From positions 496,001 through 560,000 of the forward strand of contig NZ_LFXA01000002.1 in the NCBI RefSeq assembly GCF_001187435.1: 64,000 nt of DNA. Reading direction: 5' to 3'. The translations under genes were made by a program, and so were the position numbers. This stretch comes from Streptomyces caatingaensis (GTDB taxonomy: Bacteria; Actinomycetota; Actinomycetes; Streptomycetales; Streptomycetaceae). The stretch's first letter is position 1; each line of letters opens with the position of its first letter. Below the pieces are notes generated by a model. It was given only the letters and a program-made list of their open reading frames with translations, was not told where the DNA came from and searched no databases. This document shows, piece after piece, positions 26,257 through 37,800 of the stretch.

Positions 26257-26592
26257 TCTCTCTCCTGCTCACCCGGTCGGCGGATCACCCCACCAGGATC
26301 ACTTCGCCGGCCCCAAAGTAGCAGGGTCGTCCGGTCGCTGCTGTGGTCAACTGACCTGGTCACGAAGGCTGCTGAGCTGCGCTCTCCCAGGCGGCAAGCG
26401 GCTGACGGTCCGGCCGGAGAGTGCCGGTACGCCGTCGCGGCCTACGGCAACAGCCAGTTGCCAACGGATCGTGTGTCGTAGTCTCCGAAGGCAATGTGTG
26501 CGAAGCGTGCTCGCGACAGGGGGAGTGGGGCGTAGCCTGCGGTAATCACCGTCTGTGTGGTGGTGGAGACCCACGGGGCGGGAGGGGTGCCC
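26257..26592. other. Divergent promoter region of the defence island
   Basis: 336 bases lie between the DUF262 gene and the large helicase gene and must hold both promoters. A possible TTGCCA/TAGTCT pair (26458-26484, 15-base spacing) faces the helicase. I see no gene. Confidence 0.35.
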
Positions 26593-29500
26593 ATGGTTGT
26601 GGAAGTGCGGATTCCTGTGGCGGTCAGGAAGATTGCCGAGATGGTCCGGGAGTGTCCCGGGGGCGTTACTCGCGCCGCTCTGGGTGCCGTGGCACGGGAG
26701 CAGTACCCTCACTTGCCTGAGGCTCGGCTGCTGAAGCTGGTCAAGCAGGCGGTGGACGCAGGACTGTTGGATGAGTCCATGGACGGTCGGCTGACCGCGT
26801 CGGCTCTGCCCGCAGAGGGCGGTGGCACGGTCGACTCCGCGCCTCCCAGTCGCCGAGGCAGGCGATTCGTCGCCATCGACGTCGAGAGCGTCGTCCTGCC
26901 CATGTCCACGGATCCCTACGTGGAGCGGCACGTGTACCAGGCGGCAGCTGTCCGGTTCGGCACGGACGAGGACTGGGTCCGTGCCGAACCGACCTGGGAG
27001 CGGCACATACGCCTCACCTGTGATGACGAGGAGGTACGTAACGCGACCGTTCGGCGTTGTGTGCGCGAGCACGGAGTGGAGCCTGGGAGGGCATGGGCCG
27101 AGCTGGCCGAATACCTCTCCGGGGCGGATGTGGTCGTCGCCTACAACGGCACCGGCCTCGACTTCCCCGTGGTGCGCGAAGCCGCGGCAAGAGCCGGATG
27201 CGAGGACCCGCTGGACGGCCGAGCTCTCGCTGACACCCTCTATATCGCCCATGTGGTCTGGCCGACGGCGCCCTCACACCGGCTCCATGTTCTGGCCGAG
27301 AGCAAGGGCGTCGTCACGTCGGACCTGCGAGCACACTCGGCCGCCGACGATGCCGAGTTGCTGGTCCGGATGGTGCGGAAGGCATCTGCCGAGGTGGCCT
27401 CGTGGGCACCCGAACTGGCGCGATTGGCAGCCGACGTCTGCGCCGACTCCCCGGCCTGGCAGATGGTGGTAGAGCTTGCTCGGGGCGTGTCCGATGTCGG
27501 TGCAGAGGAGACCGACTGGGACGGGCAGCGCGTGTCGCGGCTGCTCGGGGAGCTGATGCGGTCCCGACACAGGCCGCGGCGGCCGGCGGCCTCAGACCGC
27601 GTGAAGAGGGCCGTCGTCTCGGTGCCCCGGGCGATGCGCGGCGCGGACGGACGGGTGGACCCGGCTCTCCTCGCAGCCGCCGTGCACGGGGCCATGGCCG
27701 AGCCGCGGCCCGCCCAACAGGAGATGGCCGACACCTTGCACGCATGGACGGAGCAGGGCGTCTCAGGGCTGCTCGAGGCGCCGACCGGGATCGGCAAGAG
27801 CTACGCCGTGCTCGCCGCAGCGCTCGAATGGCTGGCGAGCTCCCCGGACCGCACTGCCGTCATCGCCACGTTCACCAAGCAGCTCCAGAGCCAGATGGCC
27901 GCCGACCTTAAGGACCTCGAACGCACCCTGCCCGGGGTCCTCGGCGTCGCCGACCTGGTCAAGGGACGCAGCAACCGGCTGTCCTTGGCGGCTCTGGCTA
28001 CGGCGCTTACCGAGGCGGCCCGCCTGCGTACCAAGGGCCGCGGAGGAGCCCGCGCCGTGGACCGGCTCCGGTTCCGCGAGCTCGCCGTCTACCTCCTGGC
28101 GCGTCTGCTGGCCTGCACCGAGGCCCCGCAGTCCTGGATGGCGAGGTCCGTCGATCCCGTGGATCTCCCCGTGTTCTTTGCGGACTACGTGGGTCCGACA
28201 CTGCCCCTGTGGCTGCAGACGCTCTCCCAACGGGACGGTGACTATCGGCCCGGAGCGGATAGCCCCCTCAGTCCGTACACCAACACCGTCAGGGAGGCCA
28301 TCACCGGCCACCGGCTCGTGCTGGCCAACCACGCACTCGTCCTGGCACATCTCGATGATCTCGGCGCGCTCGGGCCGCAGACCCTGATCATCGTTGACGA
28401 GGCTCACGAACTGGAGAACGCTGCAACCTCGGCGCTGAGCGTGACGGCCGACTACCACGACATGGAAGAGTTGCTTGCCGAGTGCCGTTCCTGGTTAGCC
28501 GACGCCCGCAAGGGGCCCTCCCGGGACAGGCTCGCCGGGGCCCTCGCCGAGCTGGAGGAGCTCTTCGACGACGAGCGCCTGCCCCGCCTCGCCGCCAGGG
28601 CCTTCGACGCAAGAGCCAAGGGTGTCGGTGTTCGTGTGGGCAACCGCACCGCCGTGCTTGCCAGTCCCTTCTCCGGGACCTCCGGAAGCCAGCAGGTGCG
28701 CCGAATCCAGCGGCTGTTGACCACTATCTCGCGTGCGATCAGCGCTGTTGCCGCAGCGTTCGCCCGGTACTTGGCCGAGCATGCGGCGGACGCCGACGTC
28801 CTCGTCCAGGAACGCGCCCGACGTCTTGGCCGACGCGCCGACGACTGCGTTGCGTCCCTCGACCGGCTCACCGCCGATGTCGACACCCTCCTGGGTCCCG
28901 TCGCCGACACGCTCGACGATGAGCGGACCCCCGCGATGCCGTCGCGGGTGGTCTATCTGGAGGAGCTGGGCGAGCCCGAATCGGGCCTGCGTTCCTACCG
29001 CTTCCGTATCGCCTCAAGCCCGGTTGACCTGCCGGCCGACCCGGAATGGCAGCGGTACCTGAAGTCCTTCAAGCGCGTCCACTACGTCTCCGCGACGCTC
29101 AGGGTCAGCCGCGAGTGGAGTTTCATGCGTGAGCGGCTGGGGCTCCCGAACACGCTCCCCGCCCTGGCCCTGCCCTCGCCGTTCGACTTGGCGCACCAAG
29201 CCGAACTGGTGTGCTTCTCCGACTTCCCCTCCTGGGCGGAGCAGGAGGAGGGGGCTATGCGAACGATGGCCCACCAACTCGCCGGATATGCCGAGGAAAT
29301 GACACGAGCACGCCCGGACGGAACCGGACACGATGGCGGAGCCATGGTGCTCACCACCGCTCGTGTCACCGCGGCCGGCATCGGCGACCTGTTGGAACGC
29401 GAACTGCGCGCGCGTTCGCTCAGTGCCCCCGTCCACCACGCCCTCGCTCTCGGCAACAGCCGGGCCTTCACCGAGTTCTCCCGTGCCGCACACGGCGGCG

Positions 29501-32490
29501 GCTTCCTGGTCGGCACGAAGGGGCTGTGGCAGGGCGTCGACGTCCGCGACGAGCGGAGGCTCCGCCTGGTGTGGATCAACAAGCTGCCCTTCGCTCCCTT
29601 CGCCGCTCCGGTCATCGAGGCCCGACGTGCAGCGGTGCGGGAACGAGCCGAGATCGCCGGCCATCCCGACCCGGATGGAGCGGCCACGGAGGGGTATTAC
29701 CTCCCGCTGGCGGCGCTTCAGCTGCGCCAGGCGGTCGGTCGTCTCATCCGTTCCGAACGACACCGGGGCGTCATCGTCATCAGCGACCGCAAGCTCGGCG
29801 GTCACACGGCCCTGCGCCGCGCCTACCGCCGGGCGTTCCTCGGCAGCCTCGAGGAAGGACTGCTGCGTACCGACCCCGTCACGGGGGAGCACGGCGGTGG
29901 CAACGTGACCACGATGGCGAGCGGTTGGCGCCGCATATGGCAGTTCATGGCCCGGCAAAGGCTCCTACCGGCCGATCGGGCCGCCGAACTGTGCACAGAC
30001 CACGCCCTGGACTGCCACACGCTACTGCCCCACACGCGGCGCATTCGCGACCTCGCGCTGACACGGGAAGAGGTCCGGCAGTTGCGTGCCGAGGGCAGGC
30101 TGGCCCAGGAGGTCTTGGAACGTGCCGCACGGATCGGCGGACTCCTCGGCCTGGCCGACTCACCGGTCGACCTCAAGCCCGCACAACGAACGGTGATCCG
30201 TGCGGCCGCCGAAGGGCGCAACGTCCTTGGGCTGCTGCCCACCGGATTCGGCAAGAGCTTCACCTTCCAGCTGCCGGCCCTCGTCCTGCCCGGTGTGACC
30301 ATCGTGGTCAGCCCACTCGTGGCGTTGATGCATGACCAGGCACTGGAGCTCAACCGCTCCATCGGGGGAGCGGTCCGGGCGTTGATCTCCCCGCTGCGTG
30401 AATCCAGCAGTCGCGTCGGGAAGACGGAGGTCGCCGACCAACTCCAGGGCCGGCGGGACCACGGCATAAGACTGGTCTACGTCAGTCCTGAGCGGCTGTG
30501 TCAGCGCCGCTTCCGTGAACTCGTGCGCCGCGCTGTGGCCCGGGGCACCGTCACCCGCATCGCCGTGGACGAGGCGCACACCGTGGCCCAGTGGGAGGAC
30601 TTCCGTCCCAGCATGCGGAGGGTCGGCCGCTACCTTGCCGAGCTGCGGGACGAGTTCGACCTCCCTGTGACCGCCGTCACCGCCACGGCCAACCGTTCCG
30701 TCCACGCCGCACTGAGGGAGGGACTGTTCGGCGTCACGCCCGAACCACCGGCCGCCGGATCGGCGCGGGAACGTGCGGAGGCGGCCTGTCCCGGTGTGCG
30801 GGGCGGACTTGTGACGGTGCGGGAGAACCCGGTCCGCCCGGAACTAGCCATTTACCGCCGCTCATTGAAAAGGCTCGGGCCCGGAGGAGTGGCCGGTCTG
30901 GTCGAACGTGTTGTGGACGCCCTCGACGGACACGCGATCCTGTACTGCCTCACAGTTAAGGAAGTCAACACCCTGTACGCCCACTTGGTCGAGTACACAG
31001 GGAACACTGGCGTGCGCGTGCTGCGGTTCCACGGTCGGCTCACCGAGGCGGAGAAGGCCGCCGCCATGACAGAGTTCCGGGAGGCGCCCCGGAAGGGAAC
31101 GGAGGGATTCGTCCCGGTCGTCACGGTTGCCACGTCGGCGTTCGGCCTCGGAGTCAACCGGCCGGACATCCGGACGGTGTTCTGCGTCTCCCCGCCCACC
31201 GATCTGGGCGCCCTCCACCAGCAAATGGGGCGGGCGGGCCGGGACGGGAGCGCACCGTCTGCGACGGACGACGGTCCGGTCAATACCGCCTTGGCCCTGG
31301 CGACCGGGAGCGGTCTGCGCACCGTGCGCTTCATGACCGGCCAGGATCTGCCCGTCCCCGTACTGCGCCGCATGGGCCGGGCGGTACTGGACGCAAGGGG
31401 CAGCCTGGACGCCGTCGCGCTGGCCGAGGAGTTCCTGGCCGAGGACGTCGCCGCGGGCAGCTTGGACGAGAGTGAACTCCGCAACGGCCACACGGTAGAC
31501 CGGTATCGCACGGGGATCATGCGTGTCTTCAGCACACTTGCTGATCTCGGAGCCGTGACAGACCTCGGTGACTATCCGCCCCTGTGCATCGTCAAGCCCG
31601 GGGAGAACACGGTACTCGGGCCGGACACGGGCGAGGAGCGGAGGATCATAGACGCGGTACTCGCCCAGCCGGCCCGCACCCGCCTGCGTGTCGATCAGCT
31701 CCACTCCGACCTCGTCCGCACCGTCGAGGGCTACCACGACCTAGCGGACGGCCCGGCGGGTACTTGGGAGATCCTCGCCGATTTCCACGACCGTGGGCTG
31801 CTGGACGTCTCCGCGGCTCCCAGCCGGCGGCTCGTCACGGGGCTGATCGTTCACCAACGGCAACTGCCCGGCGTCCTCCTGCCCCGGCTCGCCCGTCGGA
31901 CGTCCCGTGCCGTCGAGGAACTGGCGCTACTCAAGGACTTCTTCGAGGACAGCATGACCTGCGCCCAACGGAAGTTCGCGGACTACTTCGGCATCGCGGA
32001 CCTCCCCGCAGGCTGCTGCGCCACCGCTCGCTGCCGGTGTTCGGCGTGCTGGGCCGTGCCCGACTGGCCCTTGCATGAGCGGCGACCCGATGTCGCCCGG
32101 GCCTTCGAGAACCCGGACCCCCGCAGCGGCGGCAGCGCCGACGGTGCTCTCCGCTCGCAGCGCCTCGACCAGCAGGTCCACCGCCTCACTCGGCTGATGC
32201 GGCGGGGGATCCATCCGCGCATGCTGTGGCACGCCCTGCGCGGGGACGAGGCGCCCTACCACCCGGTGCGCAGGCAGAGGGTGCCGTTGCCCAGGACGTT
32301 GCGCGACAGCCGGAACTTCGGTGGACGCGCCGGTCTTCCGTACGCGGAAGTCGAGAAGAGCCTGCTGCGGCTGGCCGAGACCGGTGCCGTGGCGATGACC
32401 GAGGACGGCCGATGGCACGCTCGTCGTGCCCCCGCTGTCGACCATTCCCGGATCCGGAAGGAAAGACGAGAAGAAGGTGGGATGCGATGA
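26593..32490 (+). CDS. Giant fusion: winged helix, DnaQ-type exonuclease, DinG-type helicase and RecQ-type helicase
   Basis: A 1965-residue protein. In order: a winged-helix-like region (about 1-65); a DEDD 3'-5' exonuclease (FVAIDVESVV near 94, VVVAYNGTGLDFPVV near 179, HSAADDAELL near 249); an XPD/DinG helicase with Walker A APTGIGKS near 395, DEAH in IIVDEAHELENA near 600 and QAVGRLIRS near 1045; a RecQ-type helicase with LPTGFGKS near 1214, VDEAHTVAQW near 1325 and QQMGRAGRDG near 1542; and a cysteine-rich segment CCATARCRCSACW near 1806. Exonuclease-DinG fusions are known in Firmicutes; adding a complete RecQ-type unit is unusual. ATG 26593 has GGAGG at 26581-26585. It heads a three-gene operon and probably unwinds and degrades invading DNA. 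Confidence 0.88.
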   Translation: MVVEVRIPVAVRKIAEMVRECPGGVTRAALGAVAREQYPHLPEARLLKLVKQAVDAGLLDESMDGRLTASALPAEGGGTVDSAPPSRRGRRFVAIDVESVVLPMSTDPYVERHVYQAAAVRFGTDEDWVRAEPTWERHIRLTCDDEEVRNATVRRCVREHGVEPGRAWAELAEYLSGADVVVAYNGTGLDFPVVREAAARAGCEDPLDGRALADTLYIAHVVWPTAPSHRLHVLAESKGVVTSDLRAHSAADDAELLVRMVRKASAEVASWAPELARLAADVCADSPAWQMVVELARGVSDVGAEETDWDGQRVSRLLGELMRSRHRPRRPAASDRVKRAVVSVPRAMRGADGRVDPALLAAAVHGAMAEPRPAQQEMADTLHAWTEQGVSGLLEAPTGIGKSYAVLAAALEWLASSPDRTAVIATFTKQLQSQMAADLKDLERTLPGVLGVADLVKGRSNRLSLAALATALTEAARLRTKGRGGARAVDRLRFRELAVYLLARLLACTEAPQSWMARSVDPVDLPVFFADYVGPTLPLWLQTLSQRDGDYRPGADSPLSPYTNTVREAITGHRLVLANHALVLAHLDDLGALGPQTLIIVDEAHELENAATSALSVTADYHDMEELLAECRSWLADARKGPSRDRLAGALAELEELFDDERLPRLAARAFDARAKGVGVRVGNRTAVLASPFSGTSGSQQVRRIQRLLTTISRAISAVAAAFARYLAEHAADADVLVQERARRLGRRADDCVASLDRLTADVDTLLGPVADTLDDERTPAMPSRVVYLEELGEPESGLRSYRFRIASSPVDLPADPEWQRYLKSFKRVHYVSATLRVSREWSFMRERLGLPNTLPALALPSPFDLAHQAELVCFSDFPSWAEQEEGAMRTMAHQLAGYAEEMTRARPDGTGHDGGAMVLTTARVTAAGIGDLLERELRARSLSAPVHHALALGNSRAFTEFSRAAHGGGFLVGTKGLWQGVDVRDERRLRLVWINKLPFAPFAAPVIEARRAAVRERAEIAGHPDPDGAATEGYYLPLAALQLRQAVGRLIRSERHRGVIVISDRKLGGHTALRRAYRRAFLGSLEEGLLRTDPVTGEHGGGNVTTMASGWRRIWQFMARQRLLPADRAAELCTDHALDCHTLLPHTRRIRDLALTREEVRQLRAEGRLAQEVLERAARIGGLLGLADSPVDLKPAQRTVIRAAAEGRNVLGLLPTGFGKSFTFQLPALVLPGVTIVVSPLVALMHDQALELNRSIGGAVRALISPLRESSSRVGKTEVADQLQGRRDHGIRLVYVSPERLCQRRFRELVRRAVARGTVTRIAVDEAHTVAQWEDFRPSMRRVGRYLAELRDEFDLPVTAVTATANRSVHAALREGLFGVTPEPPAAGSARERAEAACPGVRGGLVTVRENPVRPELAIYRRSLKRLGPGGVAGLVERVVDALDGHAILYCLTVKEVNTLYAHLVEYTGNTGVRVLRFHGRLTEAEKAAAMTEFREAPRKGTEGFVPVVTVATSAFGLGVNRPDIRTVFCVSPPTDLGALHQQMGRAGRDGSAPSATDDGPVNTALALATGSGLRTVRFMTGQDLPVPVLRRMGRAVLDARGSLDAVALAEEFLAEDVAAGSLDESELRNGHTVDRYRTGIMRVFSTLADLGAVTDLGDYPPLCIVKPGENTVLGPDTGEERRIIDAVLAQPARTRLRVDQLHSDLVRTVEGYHDLADGPAGTWEILADFHDRGLLDVSAAPSRRLVTGLIVHQRQLPGVLLPRLARRTSRAVEELALLKDFFEDSMTCAQRKFADYFGIADLPAGCCATARCRCSACWAVPDWPLHERRPDVARAFENPDPRSGGSADGALRSQRLDQQVHRLTRLMRRGIHPRMLWHALRGDEAPYHPVRRQRVPLPRTLRDSRNFGGRAGLPYAEVEKSLLRLAETGAVAMTEDGRWHARRAPAVDHSRIRKERREEGGMR

Positions 32491-34829
32491 CCGGAAAGCC
32501 GGACGACCCAGGGGGGCCGTGGCGGCCTCACTACGATGAACCTCTGCTGACCCCCGCCATGGCCGGCGGATACGATGCCGTGCCCGCCACGGAACTGGAC
32601 CGGCTGCGGTGCTATTTGGAGGAGCTCGTCGCGGCCCGCCGGGCTCCCGTTCACGTGGCGGTCGCCTTCAACGCCGCCTACTTCGGCTATGACCTCACAG
32701 GCGAAGGCTACGGGGCAGGGGCGCTCGACTTGGACGCGTTCCCTGTAGTGACGTTCGGCGAGACGGCCCCCGCCCTGCCTGTCGGAGCCATGGTCCACAT
32801 AGCCACCGGGTCCCAGCCGCTCTACGCGGAGATCGTGTACAAGGAGGGGCGCCACCCGGCGACCAGCGCCCTGGGCGACGTACCGGCCTGGGTTTCGGGG
32901 GCGCCGGTCGGCGCGTCCGGCCCGGGGCTGCCGAACTGTGACCCTCCCACGCGTCGCGAACTCCTCGTTCCCGATCCGTGCGCGTTCGGCCCCGGACTGA
33001 GCCTGAGCGCGGTTCAGCTCAACCGGCTGCGTGATCACGCACGATGGATCGACCGGCACGGGCACGTGCTGGTCGACGCCGTCCACTTGTCACGGGAAGC
33101 GGCGGGCGTGGACGAATTGACGGCCTATGCCGACCACCTCATGACCACGGCCAGACAGCAGCTTTTCAGCCCTCTCCTCCCCGCACCATTGACGGAGCTG
33201 GCCGGTGGTCAGGGCGAAGACCTGCTGCACGGGACGCTGTTGTGTCTCCTCGATGTCGTCAGGCACGTACTCGAGTCGAGCGACGCCCTGCGGATGTGGG
33301 GTCCCTATGCCATGAGGCTCGAGGACCTCGCCGCGTGCTGGAGGGACCAGGGGCCGCTCGGGGGCGACGACATGGGTGCGCTCGCTTCCGCCTTGCGGAG
33401 GGCTGCCCAGCCCGTCGCCAAACGCCGGTACGGCATGTTGTCCCCGGTGACCGTGTACACCGCGGTGGGGCCGCGGCTGTACGACTTCCCCGGCGCCGAA
33501 CCGCTCCTGACCGGCACGGGATATGCGATGGCCGTGTGCCGCGCCAACGTGGCACTCGCCGATGTGCTGCGCGGCGAGAGCGAGAACGGGCTCTTCGACA
33601 ACGGAACCCGGGTCACCCTCGACGACGCGTTCGAGGGAGGCGGAGTGTGGCGGTCGTGCCACCCTGGCGGAGGGGAGCCGACGGACGATCCGTTGGCTGC
33701 AGCCGGGCTCGGCTGGCGCACGGCGATTCAACCGGCGAAAGTCTTCGAAGGTCCTGCCGCGGCATCGGCGGAGACCGAGAGGGAACCGACATCACCCACG
33801 CCGGCGGCCACCGGTTCCGCTACGACCGCGCTCGTGGACGGGCCCTTGGACGAATCCGGCCTGGCGGCGGGACAACTGCTCCGGATCAGCGACAGTGAAG
33901 TGGCATGGAAAATGCCACTGAGACTCTCCCACATCATGGACGGCTTCCTGCCGTTGCGCGTGGTCATCGCCGATGAGCTGCGGGACCTCACCAGAGGCAA
34001 GCTCCCCATCCGCCTGGAACTGGCGCATCCCGGTGGAGAGCTCGACGAGTCCGAGGCGGTGCAGGACACGCTGTTCGACGCCGAGGGCCCCGCGGAAGCA
34101 GGAAGGCTCTCGGGCGTGGAGTGGCCACTGGACTTCTTCCCCGGGCTTGAACTTCGCCTCCAGTGGCCCCGCGGCGGCCGCGTTGTCCGGGCGACAACCG
34201 TCCCGCTGGAGGTTCCGGTCATGGTGGACGGACGCGTGATCGGGCACCGGTATGAAGCCGCGATCCTCACCCGTGAGAACGCCCCCGGCAGCACGCGCAG
34301 CGGTGACTCCGCGGCCGGGCTGACCCCTTGCGAGTTGGTGATGCGGGCCGTGCGCCGCTGCGGGCGGCTCACCCCCGATGGCCACGCACTGCTGGACAGG
34401 GAAGGACTGCCGACAGTCGTCCACGGCCCGTCCCCGGGAGCCTCGCAGGTGACCGCCCTGGAGGCAGCAATCCACGAACTCCTCGCGCATGGACGGTTGT
34501 ACGCCGCCACCGGTAGCCGTGACGCCGAGGGAGTCCCCCACTATCCCGCACGAGACGACGAATCGAGGATCCCGTTGATCGGGTACGACCCGGATCCCGT
34601 CCCCGCGGCACGCACGGGCGCGGCCCGCGACCTCCCCGGGCGGGCCACGCAGCAGGCGGCCCCGCTCCACTACGTCTTCGGCCACTTGCGGCGCCTGCGG
34701 CCGGGCCACACACCAAGTGACCAGCAGCGCGCTGCGTTCCGTGAGCATTGCCGCCGATTCGGCAAGGCCGATGGGTGGGACCTCCCCCGCGGATACACCT
34801 TCGTCACCCAATACACCCGGGGGCACTGA
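32487..34829 (+). CDS. Uncharacterised 780-residue operon protein
   Basis: I do not recognise this protein. ATG 32487 overlaps the helicase stop (ATGA), so translation is coupled; the open frame upstream is a shadow of the helicase gene. Regions in order: an N-terminal alpha/beta part (VHVAVAFNAAYFGYDL), a helical middle (EDLLHGTLLCLLDVVRHVLE), a linker near 430-460, a beta-rich part (DFFPGLELRLQWPRGGRV) and a C-terminal block YVFGHLRRLRPGHTPSDQQR with LPRGYTFVTQYTRGH. No catalytic motif is obvious. It lies between a nuclease-helicase and an ATPase and may be a recognition or assembly subunit. Confidence 0.8.
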   Translation: MTGKPDDPGGPWRPHYDEPLLTPAMAGGYDAVPATELDRLRCYLEELVAARRAPVHVAVAFNAAYFGYDLTGEGYGAGALDLDAFPVVTFGETAPALPVGAMVHIATGSQPLYAEIVYKEGRHPATSALGDVPAWVSGAPVGASGPGLPNCDPPTRRELLVPDPCAFGPGLSLSAVQLNRLRDHARWIDRHGHVLVDAVHLSREAAGVDELTAYADHLMTTARQQLFSPLLPAPLTELAGGQGEDLLHGTLLCLLDVVRHVLESSDALRMWGPYAMRLEDLAACWRDQGPLGGDDMGALASALRRAAQPVAKRRYGMLSPVTVYTAVGPRLYDFPGAEPLLTGTGYAMAVCRANVALADVLRGESENGLFDNGTRVTLDDAFEGGGVWRSCHPGGGEPTDDPLAAAGLGWRTAIQPAKVFEGPAAASAETEREPTSPTPAATGSATTALVDGPLDESGLAAGQLLRISDSEVAWKMPLRLSHIMDGFLPLRVVIADELRDLTRGKLPIRLELAHPGGELDESEAVQDTLFDAEGPAEAGRLSGVEWPLDFFPGLELRLQWPRGGRVVRATTVPLEVPVMVDGRVIGHRYEAAILTRENAPGSTRSGDSAAGLTPCELVMRAVRRCGRLTPDGHALLDREGLPTVVHGPSPGASQVTALEAAIHELLAHGRLYAATGSRDAEGVPHYPARDDESRIPLIGYDPDPVPAARTGAARDLPGRATQQAAPLHYVFGHLRRLRPGHTPSDQQRAAFREHCRRFGKADGWDLPRGYTFVTQYTRGH

Positions 34830-34869
34830 TCCCGTGCCGAACCCCGTTGCACGATGAACGGAGCCACAC

Positions 34870-37800
34870 ATGCACGACCGATACAGCGTCAAGCTGGAAC
34901 CTCCGCTGTCTCCGCCGGGATTCCCGGTCGACCTGCTCACGGCATTGGCGGATGCGCTCAACGCCGTCGGAACGCCTGTCGCCGACGCACTGGACGAGCT
35001 GACTCCGGAAGCGGTGGGACTGGCGTTCAACTCCACTTCGCCGCAGGAGCGGCAAGGACTCCTGCACCGGCTCGGCATCAACCTCGCCGCGCCGCGGCGG
35101 GCCAGTAAGTCCCTCTGCCGCGACATCCTCGCGCGGCTGCGCCGCGAGGCGCGACAGCACGCGTGCAGCTGTGCCGCCCAGGGGCTGACGCCGCGCGTCC
35201 TGGAAGACGTGGTCCGGGCCTCCCTGCCCGGGGACGCTGCCGCAGTGGACCCGGTCACCCGTTGGGGCGCGGCGCTCGTCAAAGTAACAGTGTTCAGCTG
35301 GTGCCATGCCTCGGTCCAGGATGCGGCGATCTACCTCTGGGCGGCGGAACAGGACTGGCTCGGACTCGGCTCCGGTGTCAAGGAGCTTGAGGCTGTCCGG
35401 GTGGCCGCCGACGCAGTGGCCGCTGCTGCCGCTGAGCCGACGCCCGGCCTTGACGATGTGCAGGACCGAAGGCCCGAGACGCTCCAGCCCGCATCGTCTC
35501 CCGATGCCGACCGTCCGGACGCGGCCCGCTCCTCGTCCCCCGAGGACGAGGTGGGCAGAGCCTACGAAGCGGTCAAGGAGGCTCTCACCACCGCCCGTAC
35601 CGCAGCGGGGAACGTCGTCGACGCCCTCGACGACGGTCGCCCGCCGGCCGGAGAGGACCTGACGCGGATCTCCGCCCTGCCCCCGGCCTTCGCCCAGGCC
35701 GTGGAAGCGCTGGCGGCCGTCGGCAGGACCGACGTGCCGTATCGGCTGGAGGACATCGGCCGCGCCGCGGCGGCGCACGGTGCGGAACGTGACCGTGACC
35801 GTGCCGCGCGTAGGGCGCTCCAGACTCTCCTGACCATCCGGTCCCCGGCGGACAGCGCTGCCGCGACTGCCGTGACAGCAGCGCACGAACTGGCCGGCCT
35901 CCTTCTGGACACATCCGTGTGGGACGAGGAGGAACGGGTACGGGCATCGGCGCTCGCCGCCCTGGTGGAGACGGTCCAGCTGGCCTCCCAGGCCGATGCC
36001 CAGCCCCGGATCGCGGCCCTGCAGCTGAAGGTTGTGCAGGTCCTGCCCGAGTGCACCGAAGCGGCCCTATGGTACCGGGAGTTGTCCCTGCCGGAGCCTG
36101 AAGCCGGTACGGTGGAAGTTGACCGCACGCCGAAACTGGAGCACACCGTGCCGACCGGTGAGCCGCCGACGGCACCCGCCGCGGCCCCGGCCACCGTCGC
36201 ACCGGTGCCCGTCGCCGAAGCTCTGGAGGAGGCAGACCCGCACGACGTGGAAGCTCCGGCCGGCACGGCCGACGGAGCGTCGACGGCGGCGTCGTCGCAG
36301 GAAGATGAGGTGCCAGACCCCGCTCCTGGACCTCCCCCGCTGCCCGTCGCCCTGCCGGGAGAAGAATTCATCCCGTCCGGCGCAGCGACGAAGGAGCCGG
36401 CGGTTGAGGCTCCCGGGCCGGTCCCCGAGGTCGTCGTGCCGTCCGCTCCCGTGCCCACCACCGTCGAGACGGAGCTTGCCCGGCTGATTGCAGAGGGCCG
36501 CTTCGGCCTTGCTGCCCACGTGTCGGGCGCAGCGCGGCGCCCCGAGGCCGAGTCCGCCGCTCTGCGCCTGGCCGCGGCGGCCGCCGTACTGCGTCCGGGA
36601 GCCGCCGACGGCGCCCGCATCGTTGGCGAAGCGCTCCTTCAGTGGGGCGCTCTGGACGCCCGTGACGCGGAAGGAACCGAACTCCTCCTGCTGCCCGCGC
36701 TGGTGCGCGCCGCCCTGGTCACCGGCGAGCATGTGACCGGAGCCCAGTTGAAGGCGCTGGCTCCGCGCCTGCCCGAGAGCCTCGCTGGCGTCGCCATCGC
36801 CGTCGCCGACCGGGCGCTGAGCAATGCCCTGTCGCTGGCTCCCCCGCTGGCCGTCATCGCGGATGTGTCCGAATCCGAGGCCAGGCTGCGGGAGATCACG
36901 GAACAGTGCAGAGCGATGCTCAAACCGCCGCGCCTGCGGTTCAACCGGGCGACGCGCATGGCCAAGCGGTGGCTGGCCGAGGACGGGGTGCTCGGCGGCC
37001 TGCTGCGGAACATCGCCGACGGCAGGCCGGGAGCCGATGCCGGAGCCCGCGCCATGGTCGAACGACTCGGGCGCCTGTCGGAGATCCAGAGCGAGATCGA
37101 CCGGGTCGACCGGGAGTTCCGGGGCTCCAGCGGCACCCCGCTGCAGGGGTCCGGACGTCAGGACCTCGTCCACCTCGTCGAGCGGGTGGTGGACTGTGTG
37201 AAGACGTGGCTCGACGTCACCGGCACCCTGGCGCGGGGCAAGGCGGCCGACGAATGGGCCGTGCAGGAGATCGCGGCCATGCGGCAGGAGGTGCTCGACC
37301 TGCAGTCCGGCGTCTTCGCCGAGCTTGAGTCGGCCATGGGCCGGTCCGGTCTGCTCTCCGTCGCCGCGGCGACGGCCGCCCGTGACTCGCTCGTGGCGGT
37401 CTTCCAGGAACTCGGCCACGGTGCGGCGGCCCGGCGGTCGGCCGCGGAGCCCGACGCCCATCAGTTGGTCGACGCGGAACTGCTCAAGATTCCGGTCGCC
37501 CAGGATGGCAGGCCGCCGCTGGCGGACCTGCTGGCCGCGGTGAACCGCACATGGGACGAGGCCCTGGAAATCCAGGTGGGACAAGATGCCTTCGGCGCCG
37601 CGTACCACATCCTCGATCTCGCGGACCAGGGCCGACTGCCGGACTCTCGAGGATTCCGGTTCGACGCGGCGGTGCGCACTCGGGTGGAGGAAAGCGAGGC
37701 GCGCCGGCGCTTGGAGTTGGGTCGGCGTCACGAGGAGCTCGTCGCCGAACTCCGGCGGGCACAGGCCGACGGTGCCCTCTCCGACGATCAGGACGTGCGG

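Noticed and set aside
32226..32486. Upstream extension of the 780-residue protein
   Set aside because: It overlaps the end of the helicase in another frame; the ATGA overlap at 32487 is the natural start.
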